Assembly: GCA_905182985.1 (NCBI GenBank)
Contig: CAJJDN010000051.1
Location: 257,650 to 321,649 of the forward strand
Reading direction: 5' to 3'
DNA: 64,000 nt
Source of the DNA: Paramecium sonneborni
Lineage: Eukaryota > Ciliophora > Oligohymenophorea > Peniculida > Parameciidae
Shown here piece after piece: positions 1 through 11,350 of the stretch; positions within the stretch are counted from its first letter, which is position 1, and the number at the start of each line of letters is the position of its first letter. Under the pieces are notes generated by a model, which was given only the letters and a program-made list of their open reading frames with translations, was not told the origin of the DNA and did not search any database. The position numbers and the translations under genes were made by a program.

Positions 1-35
1 AAATTATTATATTACTAATTATAAATGATTACGCA

Positions 36-635
36 ATGAATAAAAAAAAAGAGTTAAAAAGATGAATCATAGAAATTATCATTTCATAACAGCCTAAAAA
101 ATTTATGAACAAATTAAATGTGTTTTGAGTTGATGGTTTCATATTTACATTGCAATAGGAAAATTAAGTATATATAAAATTGTCTATTAAAGACTTTCTA
201 TAGAGAATGTTAAATATGTAGTATTTCCTATATTACTATATTACGATTAAAATCTCATTAATTATCAACAGATCTGAAGGGTAAATTAAAAATGAAATCA
301 GCCACCTATAAAATTTTACAAAAATCTACTTAAAATATAAAGGAATTTATATTTGATGGATTAATAATAAAAATTTCTTTAATTTAAGTGGAAAAAGATT
401 GTTAAACAATTTATAATTTAATTAAAAAGCAAAAAAGTTAGGAATTTTACTAGGAAATAGATGGGTTAAAATGATTAATAATAGGATAACAAATTTTAAA
501 TAGGAATAAAAAAATAATATTTCTTATGATTATTCAAATAATGACTAGTTTTATGAAGATCAATTTGTTTATAAAAGTAATAGTATAGAATTTAAATAAA
601 AAAAATATAGAAGAAATGAAATAAAATAAATTTGA
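36..635 (+). CDS. uncertain multi-exon gene, product unknown
   Basis: A chain of coding-like segments that I could only partly join. The 3' part is firmest: a frame containing KSATYKIL and KKQKSQEFYQEIDG runs into a 20-nt GT...AG intron (GTTAAAATGATTAATAATAG) and continues through YDYSNNDQFYEDQF to a TGA at 633-635. Upstream, a frame starting at ATG 36 needs two further short introns and at least one unresolved junction near 280-295. No family is recognised; the protein is hydrophilic with many Gln from TAA/TAG. It runs convergently with the SR-protein gene that ends at 791, leaving about 155 bp between them. It may instead begin before the window or be a decayed copy. Confidence 0.33.
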
Positions 636-790
636 CAAATAATTATTTAATACTAAGAATATTATTGGACATCAACTTTATTTATAATATCACTGGTACT
701 TCATTACTTACCATCTGCTTGATTTCTTTGATTCTCCTCTTGAATATGGTTTTTTTCTTCTTTTTTTTCGCCAATAATGCTAAAGAGAAT

Positions 791-1496
791 TCAACTTTAA
801 AAGTACGAGTCGGCAGAAGACTCTGAATGTTATGAGTCTTTTGATGAGTCTCTTGATGAAGACTTTGATTTTCTTTTTGTACTCTTCTTCTTATTCTTTT
901 TCTTTCTACTTGATGAACTACTTGATGAGGAATCTGAACTGGAAGAGCTCTTCTTTTTTTTATGTTTCTTCTTATGTTTTTTTCTAGACTCACTAAAAAA
1001 TTATTATTATTAATTTTTTACCTACTAGAGCTAGATGAACTTGATGATGATGATCTATGTCTACAATTTTTAGCGCTAATAAAATGGTAAATGAATATAA
1101 TAAAAAATATATGGTATTATATATATGTTTAAGTAAATGCTATTATAAAACTTACAAATGTCCAGAACGACCGCATGAATAACATAGGCCATTATTTTTG
1201 CTCGGCTTATTTCCACGAGCCATCTCAACCTATAACACTGATCCTTTTACTTCTTCCTTATTCATTTTTTTAACTGCTTTTTCTGCATCTTCTGGATCTT
1301 TAAATTCCTATTATTAATTCATTATATTTACAATGAAACAATATTTCCCTTTCCAAGCAAATTCTTCAATCTTTCCAAATTTTTTGAATAACTTTTTAAT
1401 ATCATGTTAATCCTCTTTAAGAGAATATCCTGTAACATATACTCTTTTCTTATTCTTCTTTGGTGATCGTGACCTTGACGAACTTGAAGAAGACAT
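791..1496 (-). CDS. SR-type splicing factor (RRM + zinc knuckle + SR tail)
   Basis: Predicted 190 aa after removing introns at 1308-1331 (24 nt), 1076-1155 (80 nt) and 993-1021 (29 nt); the spliced length is divisible by three. The order is a short SSSSSSRSRSP start, one RRM (RNP2-like VYVTGY, later KYCFIEFKD as RNP1-like), then a CCHC zinc knuckle CYSCGRSGHFAKNC, then a Ser/Arg/Lys-rich tail with runs of S and K and RDSSKDS near the end. This architecture matches the RSZ22/SRSF7 group of splicing regulators, which bind exonic enhancers in nuclear speckles through RRM and knuckle and contact the spliceosome through the tail. The tail is Lys-rich, with few RS dipeptides. The family assignment is firm; the exact orthologue is not. 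Confidence 0.88.
1076..1155 (-). other. unusually long (80-nt) intron in SR gene
   Basis: The intron starts GTAAGT and ends TTATTAG on the minus strand and splits the zinc knuckle between His and the last Cys. Removing exactly 80 nt rebuilds GHFAKNCRH in frame. Nearly all other introns I could define here are 20-33 nt; two less certain ones in the gene at 14345-15306 are 35 and 42 nt. SR genes in other eukaryotes often use a special intron for autoregulation; whether this one does is inference. Confidence 0.75.
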
Positions 1497-1539
1497 TTAT
1501 TTTAAATTAAGGATACTTTTTTTAATATAATTTTTATAC

Positions 1540-3413
1540 TCAATTCTTTTATTGCTTTTCCATTTTCTCCAATTATATTTTTAACATATTAAACCTAGAA
1601 ACTATTTCATTATACTCCATACAAGTATTCTTATATTTTCTTCTTACATCCATTACTTCTCTTGCCAATATTTTTAATTTATCTTAATATAATCTTATAG
1701 ATTCATTATTTCTTTAAACAACTATTTAATTTTATTTTAATGAACTCTCTTTCAAGTAAAGTTATTAACTTAAATTATTTATTCTTTCATTTTTATCTTC
1801 AATAATCTTTTCTAAACCTTTTACTTTTTCACTTATAATATTAATTAATTAAATTACTTTAAAAATCTTTTTGCATCTTAATATAGTCCTAATTATGTTT
1901 TAAAATCTTCATATTAATCTTCAATATTTTTCTTTTCTTTTAACAAAAAGAAAAACTTAGTCATTATATAATAATTAAGTGATTATAAATCATTAACTTC
2001 TTATGTTAAATGTTAACCATAAACAAATAATGAAGCTAAACAACGTTATAATTATGATAAAAACATCCCAAATATTGAAGAGTCCTAAGCACAGACTGTA
2101 CTAAGATCATACAATCTTGTGATTATTTATTAAGCAAACATTTAAGAAGATGTTGGAAATTATTTTCTTTATAATTAAACTTATTAGACAGTAGCTTAAG
2201 TTTTAGGAAAGAATTGATTCCAAGGGAATTTGTCTTATACTAAACTCTGTAATGCTGCCTAATAACTTTAAGATTATTATGCTAAATAACCTTCCAAAAG
2301 ATCCATCACTAAATTAATAATGATAGTTTACAATCTTTATTGTGTTGATTATTTTTTAATCCTATAAAATTATCTCCATCTATCAAAGATTAACATTCAC
2401 GTAAAGTAGGAATGATATACTCAGAGAAATTAACCTTTAATTCAAACTACTTAATCATAATCTCTCTAAGTTTAGGATCATCACTCTATTTTATAACACT
2501 CTATTATATGATGTTTTTAATTTCAATACTTTGAATTCCTCATTCACATTTTACAATAATTTAAATTACTGATTAAATTTATAACTAAGTTAATTTACAG
2601 CATGAGGAATGATTGTATTATGTGATATTAAAGAAAGATATAATTTACGGTTGCAAATCATTAGATTTTGATAATCCTTTAACGATAAGAATTATAATAG
2701 TTTATTTTTAACCTTAGATGCTAATATCAACTCAAAAGTACTCATATTTCCACCAACTAATGCCTTCTCATCAATGAAACCTTACCTTTTTATATTATTG
2801 AAATATGTAAAATCTTTTTGCAAATTGTTTATTTATTATTATAACCCTTTATTTTGATTCTCATATCCATTACTTACATCATTCAATCGTTGTATTGTCA
2901 ACTCTTATCTTTAAATCTTTTTATCCTTTTCACCAATTGAATCTTTGAGTTATTTTATTTGATCATTCATTTATTAAACTCTATCTTTTAACTCTTATCT
3001 TAAATTTCTAATTTCTTCATATAACTTAGTAATAATTTATTTAGAAATACTTGATTCATTCTTTGTTATTCAACTAGATAATGATTGGATTATAATTCTT
3101 GGTTCTTTTTTAATTGTATTTTGAGATCATCATTTTATTTAATGATAGATTAAATGATATTATGCTCTTATCTTAAATAAAGTAACCATTTTTTCAATTT
3201 ATGCATAGCTGATCTTAATAAATAGATTTTAGATCTTGGTATTGTAATCCATCTATTATTAATAATATCAAAATGATTCTAAAATATTTTTTCAAATGAA
3301 TGATAGTCTTCTTATTAATGATGATAGATAAATGGATTATAATCTTCATGATCATCTGAATCATCTTTATCTCTGATATCAGGTAGATTGAAATTATTAA
3401 TTTCTTAATCCAT
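1540..3413 (-). CDS. coiled-coil protein with F-box-like motif
   Basis: About 590 aa after removing four introns: 3025-3050 (26 nt), 2529-2554 (26), 2309-2331 (23) and 1832-1857 (26); the total is then divisible by three. The start is the first ATG, 28 bp past the LSM6 stop. The N-terminus is acidic (DKDDSDDHED). A long heptad region follows (EEIRNLRQELKDRVQQMNDQ...), then a segment LLQFLSLKDYQNLMICNRKL that resembles an F-box helix, then a mid-domain and a second coiled coil to the C-terminus (KIQLEKMEKQQKN). No enzyme motif is seen. If the F-box resemblance is real it could be an SCF adaptor; otherwise it is a structural or cytoskeletal protein. The function is not established. Confidence 0.72.
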
Positions 3414-3441
3414 ATTAAATAAATATAATATACGTAATTAA

Positions 3442-3731
3442 TCAAATTCCTGCCTCTTGTTAATATTTTTGATTAAATTTAGCACTTATATATAGAACAT
3501 TATTTCCTCTCAATAATATTTATCCATATTTATTAATAAGCTTCTATTCTAAATATTCTTCACTATAGTAAATTAAGCTACATAATACCATTATTCCAAT
3601 ACAAGATTCATGTTTCCATCTAAAGCAGCTAAAACACCAATATATTCTGTTCGATTATGTAATTTAACAGTTACTGTTCTTCCAAAGACTTATTTGAAAA
3701 AGTCTGCAGATGTTCTCTTTTCATTAGACAT
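3442..3731 (-). CDS. LSM6: U6 snRNA-associated Sm-like protein LSm6
   Basis: 87 aa with one 26-nt intron (GTATTATGTAGC...CTATAG) just after the LVLEQC motif. Sm1 reads FGRTVTVKLHNRTEYIGVL followed by ALDGNMNLVL, and Sm2 reads LLRGNNVLYIS. The DGNMNLVL and RGNNVLYIS signatures are diagnostic of LSm6. LSm6 sits in the LSm2-8 ring that binds the 3' oligo-U of U6 snRNA and in the cytoplasmic LSm1-7 ring that promotes decapping. The length is normal for the family. The gene is read divergently from the EF-hand gene at 3750; their ATGs are only 18 bp apart. Confidence 0.93.
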
Positions 3732-3749
3732 TTAATATTTTTAATTTAT
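3732..3749. promoter_or_regulatory. 18-bp gap between two divergent start codons
   Basis: All that separates the LSM6 ATG (3731, minus) from the most upstream in-frame ATG of the EF-hand gene (3750, plus). The gap is all A/T. Either transcription starts lie inside the opposing coding regions, or the true EF-hand start is a later ATG such as the in-frame one near 4069. Confidence 0.4.
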
Positions 3750-5648
3750 ATGACAACTTTAAATATTAATTAGCTGAAACTGAATGCTCTCACATAACCA
3801 ACCTACTAAAATATCAGAGTCTCAAGGAATGCTACTAGATAATAATTAACTTATAATGGATATAGTCCCAAATTAAAAGGAAGAAGTCCTAACTGTTCTT
3901 AATAATATATACCTACTTAATAATCTTAAATAGGATCACCACCTAAAGAAAAATTATCTTCTTTAATCAAAATATCATCATCAGAAAGAATTGGTTATTC
4001 TTTTAAGATTCCTACTTTAAAAATTAAATCAAAATGTATTCTAAAGAAACATTCAACAAACCGTTTAGGAATGAGTTCCTATGATATCCATCTATAATCA
4101 AATCTCTAATCTATTTTTGTTTTCAAAGGATCAATTTAAGATATGAGTCAATTCAAAGTCATTCAAATGTAAAGATCTGAATTACAAACTAAATAATAAT
4201 AAGATATTTATCTAACAAGATAAAATTTATTATTAAAGATGTAAAAAGGATTAAATGTCCCTAAATTTTTCAATCAATTATCTTTGGGAAACTATGAAAT
4301 TATATAATTTACAGAAGAAATTCCATTAAATTGCAATACTATAATATTAAGTAATACTATTAATAAAGACTTTTGGACAATTATCTTGAATCATCATAAT
4401 TTATTATTCACTCTTGATAAATTTGTTAAACTTTTAACAATAATAAGCAAAATCAATGATATCTAAGATCTTTAAAAATTTATTTTTGATAAAGATGTAT
4501 TTTATACTTATATGGAAACTAAAGATATTATCCCAGATGAATCTTTATTAACAATGAAAAGAAATAGTGATGCAATGAAAGAATATTATAAAAGTATTCA
4601 TGTGTATGATCATTAAAAATAAAAACTAATAGATGAACCTACACATGAATTATATTCAGATAGAATAATTAATTAAACAGAAATAGAAAAAGAAACAATT
4701 CGAGATTTTACTGTTGCTACTACTCATCCTAAACCATCCGAATTCTAAACCATTTTAGAAAAAGAAGGATATTATAATCCTAGTAAAAATAGATCATCAA
4801 GTAGATGTAAGTTATTAATATTCTAATAGATCTTAAATTACCAAATTTTAAAACATAATATAGTTAAATTTTAAAATAATAAACCATTAAACAAAAGAAT
4901 CAGTATAATTATTTATTGATAACAGAAATTAATACACAAATATACCAGATCATATTGCAAGAAAGCTTCCTCACATGACTAATTACAATCTTCCTTAATT
5001 AATGTCAGAAACAGGATTTGATAGATAAGAAATATATGAAATTTATAGTAGATACAAAGCTTTACTTAGTTATGAATGTTCATTAATCCCAGGATTAACT
5101 AAAGATAGTAATTATTTTAAAATTTATGAAGTGATACCAAACGGAATTTCAAGAGAAGCATTTAATGCTGGTCTTGAAGAATTATCAATGGCACCTCCAG
5201 GAGTTGTAGACTAAATTTTTAAATTCTTTGCAAAATAACATACTTTAACATTTGAAGGGTTTTTAAAAGCAATTAATTTAATTAAAGCAAAAAGAAATGA
5301 TAATAAAATAGAATTAATATTAAAAGTAATTTCTATATAATATTTATTAGCTAATTGATGAAAATGAGAATGGATCTTTATCATATGATGAAATCAAGAA
5401 AAGATGTATTTTAATGATGGAAGAAATGTTAAAAGATTCCAAAGGTGAACTCAGTGTATTAAATATGGTTGAATATGTTACAAGATCAATTTTTGATGTT
5501 AATACTATATGTAAATAGTTAGGCAGTAAAAATGAGCTACGATTAAGAAATTCCGATTGAGAGAATAAGAAAACTGATAGAAAGTAAAACTCATGAAGCT
5601 TAAGTTTTAATTATGATGTGTTGTGGAGATGTCAATTATTTGAAATGA
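3750..5648 (+). CDS. EF-hand-containing protein, unknown
   Basis: About 601 aa after removing introns at 4807-4829 (23 nt), 4903-4925 (23), 5326-5350 (25) and 5526-5547 (22). The N-terminal ~70 residues are Ser/Pro/Gln-rich and low in structure. The middle has no recognised domain. Toward the C-terminus there is one clear Ca2+-binding loop, DENENGSLSYDE, spliced directly after ELILK, preceded by a degenerate EF-like helix pair (FKFFAKQHTLTFEGFLKAI). It ends IPIERIRKLIESKTHE...CCGDVNYLK. The loop has Asp1, Asn3, Asn5, Gly6, Ser9 and Glu12, so it should bind Ca2+. This fits a Ca2+-responsive scaffold, but no orthologue was recognised. The start is uncertain because it lies 18 bp from the divergent LSM6 start. 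Confidence 0.7.
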
Positions 5649-5760
5649 TACCACCATTTTTATTAAAGATATTGCATAATTTATGATTTCTAAGCTTCAC
5701 TACTTTTCAAAATATAATAATATTTAGATTTATAAATTAAATTTCTTTTTTTATTATTCT

Positions 5761-5778
5761 ATATATATATATATATAT
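5761..5778. repeat. (AT)n microsatellite
   Basis: A run of about nine AT units lies in the gap between two convergent gene ends (EF-hand stop at 5648, tail-anchored gene stop at 5791). It is likely non-coding 3' flanking sequence. Confidence 0.8.
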
Positions 5779-5790
5779 TAATTTAAAAAT

Positions 5791-7207
5791 TCAATAAATA
5801 ATAACATTAAATAAAAAAATTAAAATAATTATGAATATTGCCACCAAAAATAATCTACCTTATACATTAGATTTAGATTTTTATTTCTATAACTCTATTT
5901 CATCCTAAATATTTTTTTTTGATGATCTTGACATAAATTCTAATTTCTACTATTATGCTAGTTGCTTCTACTCTTCACATTTATTAACTATTCAAAATAT
6001 TATCATTTATTACTGTATAATTTAATTTATTTTGCTAATTTTCCATTTGCTTTTTAAAAAGATTTTTGTTTTTATACTACAATTGGTTGTTATTCTACTT
6101 CTTATTCTTCTACATTTTATTCTTCACTTTTTGGTGATGCTTCTAAAACTTATGAAACCTATTATGACATTGTTTATGATAATTGCCCTAAAGAAAATCT
6201 CTATATTGAAGCACTATTTCTCTATATTAATTCTATTTATTAATATTATTATTTTTTTAATTAATTAAATGGAAATCTATAACAAAACTTAATTATCATC
6301 TAATGAAGTTTTAATAATTTTATGTTTTCATTTTTTTCTCCCATTTTATATCCATTTAATTTTAATTAAATCTAATCTTTCGTAATTAATTATTATTTCA
6401 TCTATGATAATTTTAGTTAATAAAAAAAAGTAAATTATATATTTAACTTAAATTTTTCCAATTTAAAAGCTAATAAATAACTAGCAGCTTCTATTTTCTT
6501 GCTCTTATTATTTCTTTCTCTCAATTCATTTAATGCAAATCGTTTTGAAGAAACTTCTAAAATATTTTTAATTTTCTCGAACTTTAATGATAATTTTATT
6601 TGATATTTTATTTAAAATAAACTATCTTTCATTATCTTAGTTTAAATTAAATAAATTGTCTTACAAAGTTCTTTACCAGCTATTTGTGATTATAAATCTT
6701 AAATAATTTTTATAAGTTATTAATTTTGTATATTCTTTTCCATTCTAAAATAATTTAATAACATATTACCCTATATCTCTAGACACTATTCCTGGAGAAT
6801 GACTTCTCTAAGGAGTCTTAAACATACTACTATTATTGCTATAATCTATTGCACCTAATCTTAATATTGATTAAAAGGCCTCTTATTTTTTTTGCTTCTG
6901 ATAAAATACTTGCATCTTTTATAAATGTAGAAACAATTTCTGTGTAGCCATTAATAAATGAATTTGTTCAAAACGTAAAGATAATTTACATTATTAATTC
7001 TAACTGATTTCCTAAATCATTTCTTAGTAAACCTTAAAAGATGAACGTATTAGTTAGTTTCGTTATTTCTAATCATTTATATTATTATTCAATAATTACA
7101 GGTGATACTGTTAAATATGATTGAACTGTTATTTGTGATTTAACTGAGGAAGCCTCTGAAGGAACAGATGTTTTCCTATATTCTTGATATGAATTATAAT
7201 TTTTCAT
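5791..7207 (-). CDS. Gln-rich protein with C-terminal membrane anchor
   Basis: About 444 aa after three introns: 7069-7099 (31 nt), 6745-6769 (25) and 5988-6013 (26); the length is divisible by three. The N-terminus is Ser/Thr-rich (EYRKTSVPSEASSVKS), with a TPQRSHSPG patch mid-way. The central region is basic and helical, followed by an acidic stretch (SPKSEEQNVEEQEVEQQ) and then, as the last feature, a hydrophobic segment LFLVAIFIIILIFLFNV ending two residues before the stop. A single C-terminal TM with no signal peptide implies a tail-anchored protein facing the cytosol. No SNARE heptad layer could be confirmed, so I do not call it a SNARE. The first ATG overlaps the TGA that closes the decayed frame upstream (7204-7206), so that frame is probably not a live gene. 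Confidence 0.55.
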
Positions 7208-8940
7208 AATAAATTTTATGTCAATAATAATACAAAATTATTTTTAAAATATCTTGAACTTTTAGCAAGATTTTCTACTTTACTCTTAAAACTTTTTTAA
7301 AATTCCATAAATAAACAAAATAAAAATTCAAAGAAATTCATTTATTTTAATTCTGACATAAATTAAAAAATTGAAATTTTTAATTAAATTTATTGAATAA
7401 AATGCAATTTCTTATAATTAATATTTAAATATCTCAGTTTTCTTATATAATTAATTAAGAAAACATAAATCTCATGATAAATCAAAAAAGTAATCATATT
7501 AAATGCATTCTATATTGAATATTTATTTTTAAGAAAAACTTTTACATTTTGAAAGCTTAAACATAAATGGAATATAATATTTATCATTTTCATTAAAGTT
7601 TTAATTACTGCCATGGTATTTCTGTCAGTTTTACATTAAACTATCTTATTTAATGATTTTGCTTAATAAACTAGTAATAGTCTAGCATTATCATAATTGT
7701 TATCTTAAACAATTAAATGCATGGATAAGCACAAACTAGCTTAATAATTTGATTCTGATTAAAGCTCTTATTTATAATTGATTTGCTTACTCATTAATTT
7801 TTGAGTTTTTGGACTTCGTAAATTTGCTGATTATTAAGAAGTTAATATTCAATATAAGATATTTATAATTGTGATCTTTATTTTTAATGATTTCGTTCAT
7901 TATTTTTTTATCCTATTCTATTCCTATTAATTTTTTAGTCGAATCATTTCATCCTTCCATCAATTTGATCTTGAATTATTCTAAATTATATATGAATCAT
8001 TATTAAAAAAATTAATCCGTATAAGATTTAGGAATAAAAACATCAAAATCTTTAACTAATTAAATCTGTTTTAATTGAGAGAAACATCCAAGAATTATTA
8101 AAGAAAGTAGAGGTTTTGGATATTTTGAATTGCTTATTATTTATTAGTGTTACTTATTACATTTTGGAAGATATTTAATTCTATATATTTTACTTTTAGA
8201 CAACTTAAAATTCTGATTTTAAATTAAGATTCCTCTGATTTAACAAATTAATCATATTTTTTTAATAAAAATGATTTTAAAATTATCATCAAATATAATT
8301 TATATATAAAATGTTTCAATATTTTTAATTTTATCCAAATTTCTTATTTATAAATCTCCTCTTTATTAATATAGAATAGTTAAATGACTCGAAGAAAGGG
8401 AAATTGAGCTTCAATAGACCTCCAATAGTAGCAACACCCTATTACATTTAATAAATTATTTAGTAAACATTTGATTTCATAAAGATATAAAATGGTATAA
8501 TCTGATTGATTCTGAAAATTTTAATATTTTTAAATTTTATTTTATTTGATAGAAATTTTATATGAAGTGATAGTACTAATAAATTCCATTACTAAAAGTA
8601 CAATTTATCTTTGTAAAAAAATTTGTTAAATGAAAGAAACTTCAATGATTAACATATCAAATTCAAAAAGCTGCTATTGTAAAGCTAGTGATTGGAATCA
8701 TGCTTATTAAACTGATCAGCATTAACTTTATGTCTCCCTTCTCTTTTAAAATTAATTATGCTGCCCTAGAACAATCAATCAAAAACACAGGATTTTTATT
8801 GAAATAAAAAAGTGAAATAATTAGTTTGGTAGTTAGTAATCGAAAGTATTATTAAAATTTTCAAATTCAGAAATCTATAAGCATATTATAATATTCTATT
8901 CACAAAAATTAAATTTTTTAATCTAATTTTACATGACCAT
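7204..8940 (-). pseudogene. probable decayed gene: one frame, several in-frame TGAs
   Basis: From the ATG at 8940 to the TGA at 7204-7206 a single frame of 579 codons is interrupted only by in-frame TGA (for example first bases at 8700, 7962, 7899 and 7851, plus two more between 8700 and 8780). Stretches between them look protein-like (NVIGCCYYWRSIEAQF, INKEEIYKQEIWIKLKI, SANLRSPKTQKLMSKQ). For several of these TGAs no nearby GT...AG pair can remove them, and the conserved genes of this window never use TGA for Trp. A decayed gene is the simplest reading. Because AT-rich random sequence also has few TGAs, it could be plain intergenic DNA. A few of the gaps could still be short introns. Confidence 0.35.
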
Positions 8941-9182
8941 CCATTTGAACTTTTAAATTTATAGTTTTTAAGAAAAATTATGATTTATTCCCTTATCAGT
9001 AAAAATGATAGAAAATTATAGAAAAATATCGAAATATTTGTTGTTTTTTCAATTAGAAATTAAATAAAAAACTATTATTATTACAGAAATTAGACGTACT
9101 TAAATATATTAATTGAATTGAATAATTTATTGTTTATAGATTAGTATATTTAATAATAAATTAATTGGATTGCTAATTTCTA

Positions 9183-10495
9183 ATGCTAAAATATATTTAA
9201 GATCAAGATTTTGGAACCTTTGAAACATTACCATTGCAAAGATAAAAAAAAGTGTTTTGTATGAATATGCCAATGCAATAGCTAATTAAGAGTCGATCAG
9301 TTTCTTAAATGTTACATGATGAACTTATTACATTATAAAAATCATCAACAAGAAAAAAATAAAAAGAGGAATCTTATTAGGAAAGAATTTCTTCGCCAAT
9401 AAAAGTGATAGAAATGTCATAATCAAATTAAACTTTACCTTAAATAAATTTATAAAAAACTCAAACAGAATAATTGAATAAAACAAAAAAGAGGATTAAA
9501 GTATTTCATAACATTTCGAAAAGATAATATGATTTAGATTAATGGAATTAAGCTTTTTATTAAAATAAATCAATAAATGGATAATCACCTAGAATTTAAG
9601 ATATAAAAAAAGCGCTTTAAGATTAGTTGAATGATGGGAAATCTTAAAATCTCATTTAAAGTAGTTTATTAAAATTGAGTAGAACTGAAAGCCCAAAAAG
9701 AAGACCTAATGTAATAATTAATTAGAATTTATTAGCTTTAAACAGAAAAAACATTAAGAAATGTTTTATGTGAATATGTTTTAGATGATAAAATAGTTTT
9801 TAATGATTTAATTCTAGACAAAAATCGTTAAGTGTAAGATCCTAAATATATGATTGAATAAGTAATTATGAACTACGAGATTCTTAAATAAATATTTCGT
9901 ATAGAAAAAACAATTACTAAAATTATTTTAAAGACTCAAGGTTTAAGCAAGTAAATTTTATTATAACAAAAGAAAAATCATTCATACATTCTTTAAAGAA
10001 ATTAAACCTAATTGCCCTAATGATATTTCCTAATTTGAATATCATTTTAAACTAAGAAAAAATATATCTAAAGCATTAATTTTTTCTAAATTTATAATTG
10101 GAATTGAACCTGAATTAGATCCAACTATAGATAAATTATTGAATAGAGAAGCTTTATCACCTGATATGCAATCAATTTCACTATCACCTGAAGATATATT
10201 ATAAAAGTCACTCGAAACATTAAAATTTGATTATGACTACTTAAACAAATTGAATTATTTCAACATTAATTTATAAGACTAAATAAAATAGAAATAAATA
10301 AAAGCAATTTAAAATAAATTACTTTTAAATGGTAGTATCATTAATTAAGCGAATTTGTCTATGGATTTTGAATAGCCAGAAAGTTTGTTAGCAAAAATTA
10401 ATGATTGTGAAAGAAGGTTAGGAAAATTTCAAAAAATTAGTAATTAGTCAAGATTTAAATGTTTGGAAGCTGAAGCATATTTATATTATAGGTGA
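9183..10495 (+). CDS. unknown Gln/Lys-rich protein
   Basis: 421 aa after introns at 9711-9735 (25 nt) and 9951-9972 (22 nt). The N-terminal ~170 residues are polar with many basic and Ser/Pro patches (SRTESPKRRPN). The rest is mainly helical: NVLCEYVLDDKIVFNDLILDKN, then IIHTFFKEIKPNCPNDISQF, and a C-terminal helix set ending in CLEAEAYLYYR. No domain is recognised. Exon joins are good because both introns restore a long uninterrupted frame. It lies 44 bp upstream of the TRAF-type gene on the same strand. The C-terminal half is a reasonable target for structure-based searches. Confidence 0.66.
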
Positions 10496-10516
10496 AACTA
10501 ATTTACTATGATAAAT

Positions 10517-10536
10517 TATTTATTTATTTATTTATT
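10517..10536. repeat. TATT tandem repeat
   Basis: Roughly five TATT units lie in the short gap between the stop at 10493-10495 and the ATG at 10540. It is simple sequence with no evident function, though it must contain the promoter and UTRs of this 44-bp gap. Confidence 0.6.
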
Positions 10537-10539
10537 AAC

Positions 10540-11302
10540 ATGTATTCTAATAAAAGATTATTATACCTTCCTATTGGTAAATTTAATTAAAGCCTTTTAT
10601 GTAAAATTTGCAATAATCTCTCTATTGATCCTGTTGAATGTACTTAATGTGAAAACCTTTATTGCTTAGAATGTTATTAAAATACTAAATCTTAAAATGA
10701 TAAGTATATTATTAATTATAATTTTGAGATGCCCTGATTTAAATTGTATTAAACCTTTTACAACTAAAATACCTCATCGTATGATTAGGGATTAACTTTC
10801 AAAAATCTAATTCTAATGTATAAATTATAAAGAGGGGTGTATAATCCAAATGTCATAAGAAAATGTGATAAAACATGCGGAAGAATGTCCATATCAATCA
10901 ATTACTTGTAAATGTGGAAAATCTAATTAAAGAAGAAATCTAGAATAACATGTAAAATTTTTAGAATATTAAGAAAAATTTATGCCCTTTTTATAAAACT
11001 TAAAGTTGTCAAATTTGCAAGAAAAATTTGACAATTGAAGAATTCAAGGGTCATAAATGTGTTCTTGAACTTTAGCAAATTATAAATTAATTTGAGGAAA
11101 AATTCGTAGATTATAAAGAATAATCAAATTACGCTATATTGGAATTAAAAAATTAATAGAATTAAAGAATTAATGAAATTGCTACAGCTAATTAATAAGT
11201 TTTAAATCTCAAAGAAGAAAATAAGCAATTAAAATAGGATCTACAAGCTCAACTATAAAAATTTAAAGAGAATATTGAGAAATTGGATCAATAAAAAAAA
11301 TT

Positions 11303-11350
<48 letters not shown>

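Noticed and set aside
632..993. Short standard-code ORFs on both strands (632-826 plus, 682-993 minus)
   Set aside because: They are other-frame shadows of the SR-protein tail; the real minus frame gives the Ser/Lys-rich tail and stops at 791.
1076..1155. Retained germline internal eliminated sequence (TA-bounded) within the SR intron
   Set aside because: The sequence is too AT-rich to distinguish TA boundaries by eye, and plain splicing of all 80 nt already restores the frame.
5831..6306. Plus-strand frame with a possible 47-nt intron
   Set aside because: The minus strand has a longer, better-composed gene (5791-7207) with three normal-size introns and a membrane anchor across the same bases.
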